In this document: in pieces, positions 63,852 to 64,000 of the stretch
Layout of the letters: each line of letters starts with the position of its first letter
How positions within the stretch are numbered: position 1 is the stretch's first letter
Origin: Omphiscola glabra
Lineage: Eukaryota > Mollusca > Gastropoda > Lymnaeidae
DNA: 64,000 bases
Direction: 5' to 3'
Assembly: GCA_964017045.1 (NCBI GenBank)
Contig: OZ024798.1
Span: 9,383,793-9,447,792, forward strand
Made by a program: the position numbers and the translations under genes
Notes under the pieces: model-generated
What the model was told of the DNA's origin: nothing
The model's input: only the letters and a program-made list of their open reading frames with translations
Databases searched by the model: none

Positions 63852-64000
63852 TTAATATTCTGTAATGTACACCATCCTAAAGCCCTGGCAATTACACTGT
63901 CAGGGAAGGAGGCTTTTCGGACAACACAGTCCGAAATCCTAAACGCAATTTTTGATACGTACAAAATTGGGAACAAAGACATTCTGGCCTTCTATCAGTT
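63852..64000 (+). CDS. Partial open frame of unknown product running off the window
   Basis: From 63,852 the plus strand is open for at least 49 codons to the window edge. The composition changes sharply from AT-rich to balanced at about 63,870, as at an exon or transposon ORF. The readable peptide includes HHPKALAITLSGKEAFRTTQ and SEILNAIFDTYKIGNKDILA, protein-like and without low complexity. No ATG precedes it, so it may start at a splice acceptor or be a truncated element ORF. Phrases of this kind resemble the nucleic-acid-binding ORF1 of some LINEs, but I cannot confirm this. A genuine host exon is the alternative. Confidence 0.35.

Overview
This window looks like repeat-rich, AT-rich, non-genic nuclear DNA from an animal. 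The best guess is a pulmonate (heterobranch) gastropod snail. That guess rests on the kinds of retrotransposon fragments present, on retroelement tails ending in (TTATT)n or (AATAAT)n, and on a SPIN-like hAT element of a type I recall being reported from the pond snail Lymnaea stagnalis. The species is an inference, not something read directly. I find no intact cellular protein-coding gene, no tRNA or rRNA gene and no bacterial-type operon. Almost every long open frame is either a tandem array that happens to lack stops or a fragment of a mobile-element protein. The one possible exception is a GC-richer open frame running off the right edge (63,852-64,000).

Layout. 1-5.3 kb: an inverted repeat pair, small arrays and an antisense LINE reverse-transcriptase relic. 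7.2-9.7 kb: two minisatellites, one a 2.07-kb array of a 20-bp unit. 10.7-15 kb: more arrays, a MITE copy and an LTR-retrotransposon leader/gag relic that runs into a 26-bp array. 15-16.4 kb: an old dispersed repeat interrupted by a chimeric LINE. 18.4-19.3 kb: a 50-bp array. 19.49-19.69 kb: the SPIN-like hAT MITE with a perfect 8-bp target duplication. 20-29.4 kb: an AT-rich repeat family carrying a Helitron-type Pif1 helicase fragment, plus two copies of an element bounded by inverted GGATCGA motifs and a pogo/Tigger-like MITE. 31.4-33.4 kb: an antisense LINE ORF2 containing a minisatellite made from its own coding sequence. 34-40 kb: a third family copy, a 70-bp array and LTR-like DNA. 40.1-42.2 kb: a second gag relic ending in a 24-bp array of about 52 copies. 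42.6-44.1 kb: a MITE with long terminal inverted repeats and a second hAT element with an internal 22-bp array. 45.2-47.2 kb: a GC-rich dispersed element and another LINE fragment. 47.5-52.9 kb: a second collinear copy of the helicase-bearing family, interrupted by a LINE 3' end. 53-64 kb: arrays, a solo LTR, inverted family copies and a hAT transposase relic.

The most interesting pattern is that many minisatellites here lie inside mobile elements, and their unit is a piece of the element itself. In several cases a related copy elsewhere in the window carries the same stretch only once, so array birth from unique transposon sequence can be seen directly. Examples: a Helitron helicase segment at 49.5 kb against one copy at 22.4 kb; a LINE segment at 2.25 kb against one copy at 32.6 kb; a LINE C-terminal segment at 31.7 kb; a 52-bp unit at 25.75 kb against one copy at 28.35 kb; and the interior of a hAT element at 43.3 kb. 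The two gag relics at 13.3 and 40.8 kb both pass into arrays shortly after the same homologous point.

Nothing here forms a cooperating gene set. The content is explained by transposition, decay and local tandem amplification. All family assignments come from motifs read by eye and have not been tested by database search.
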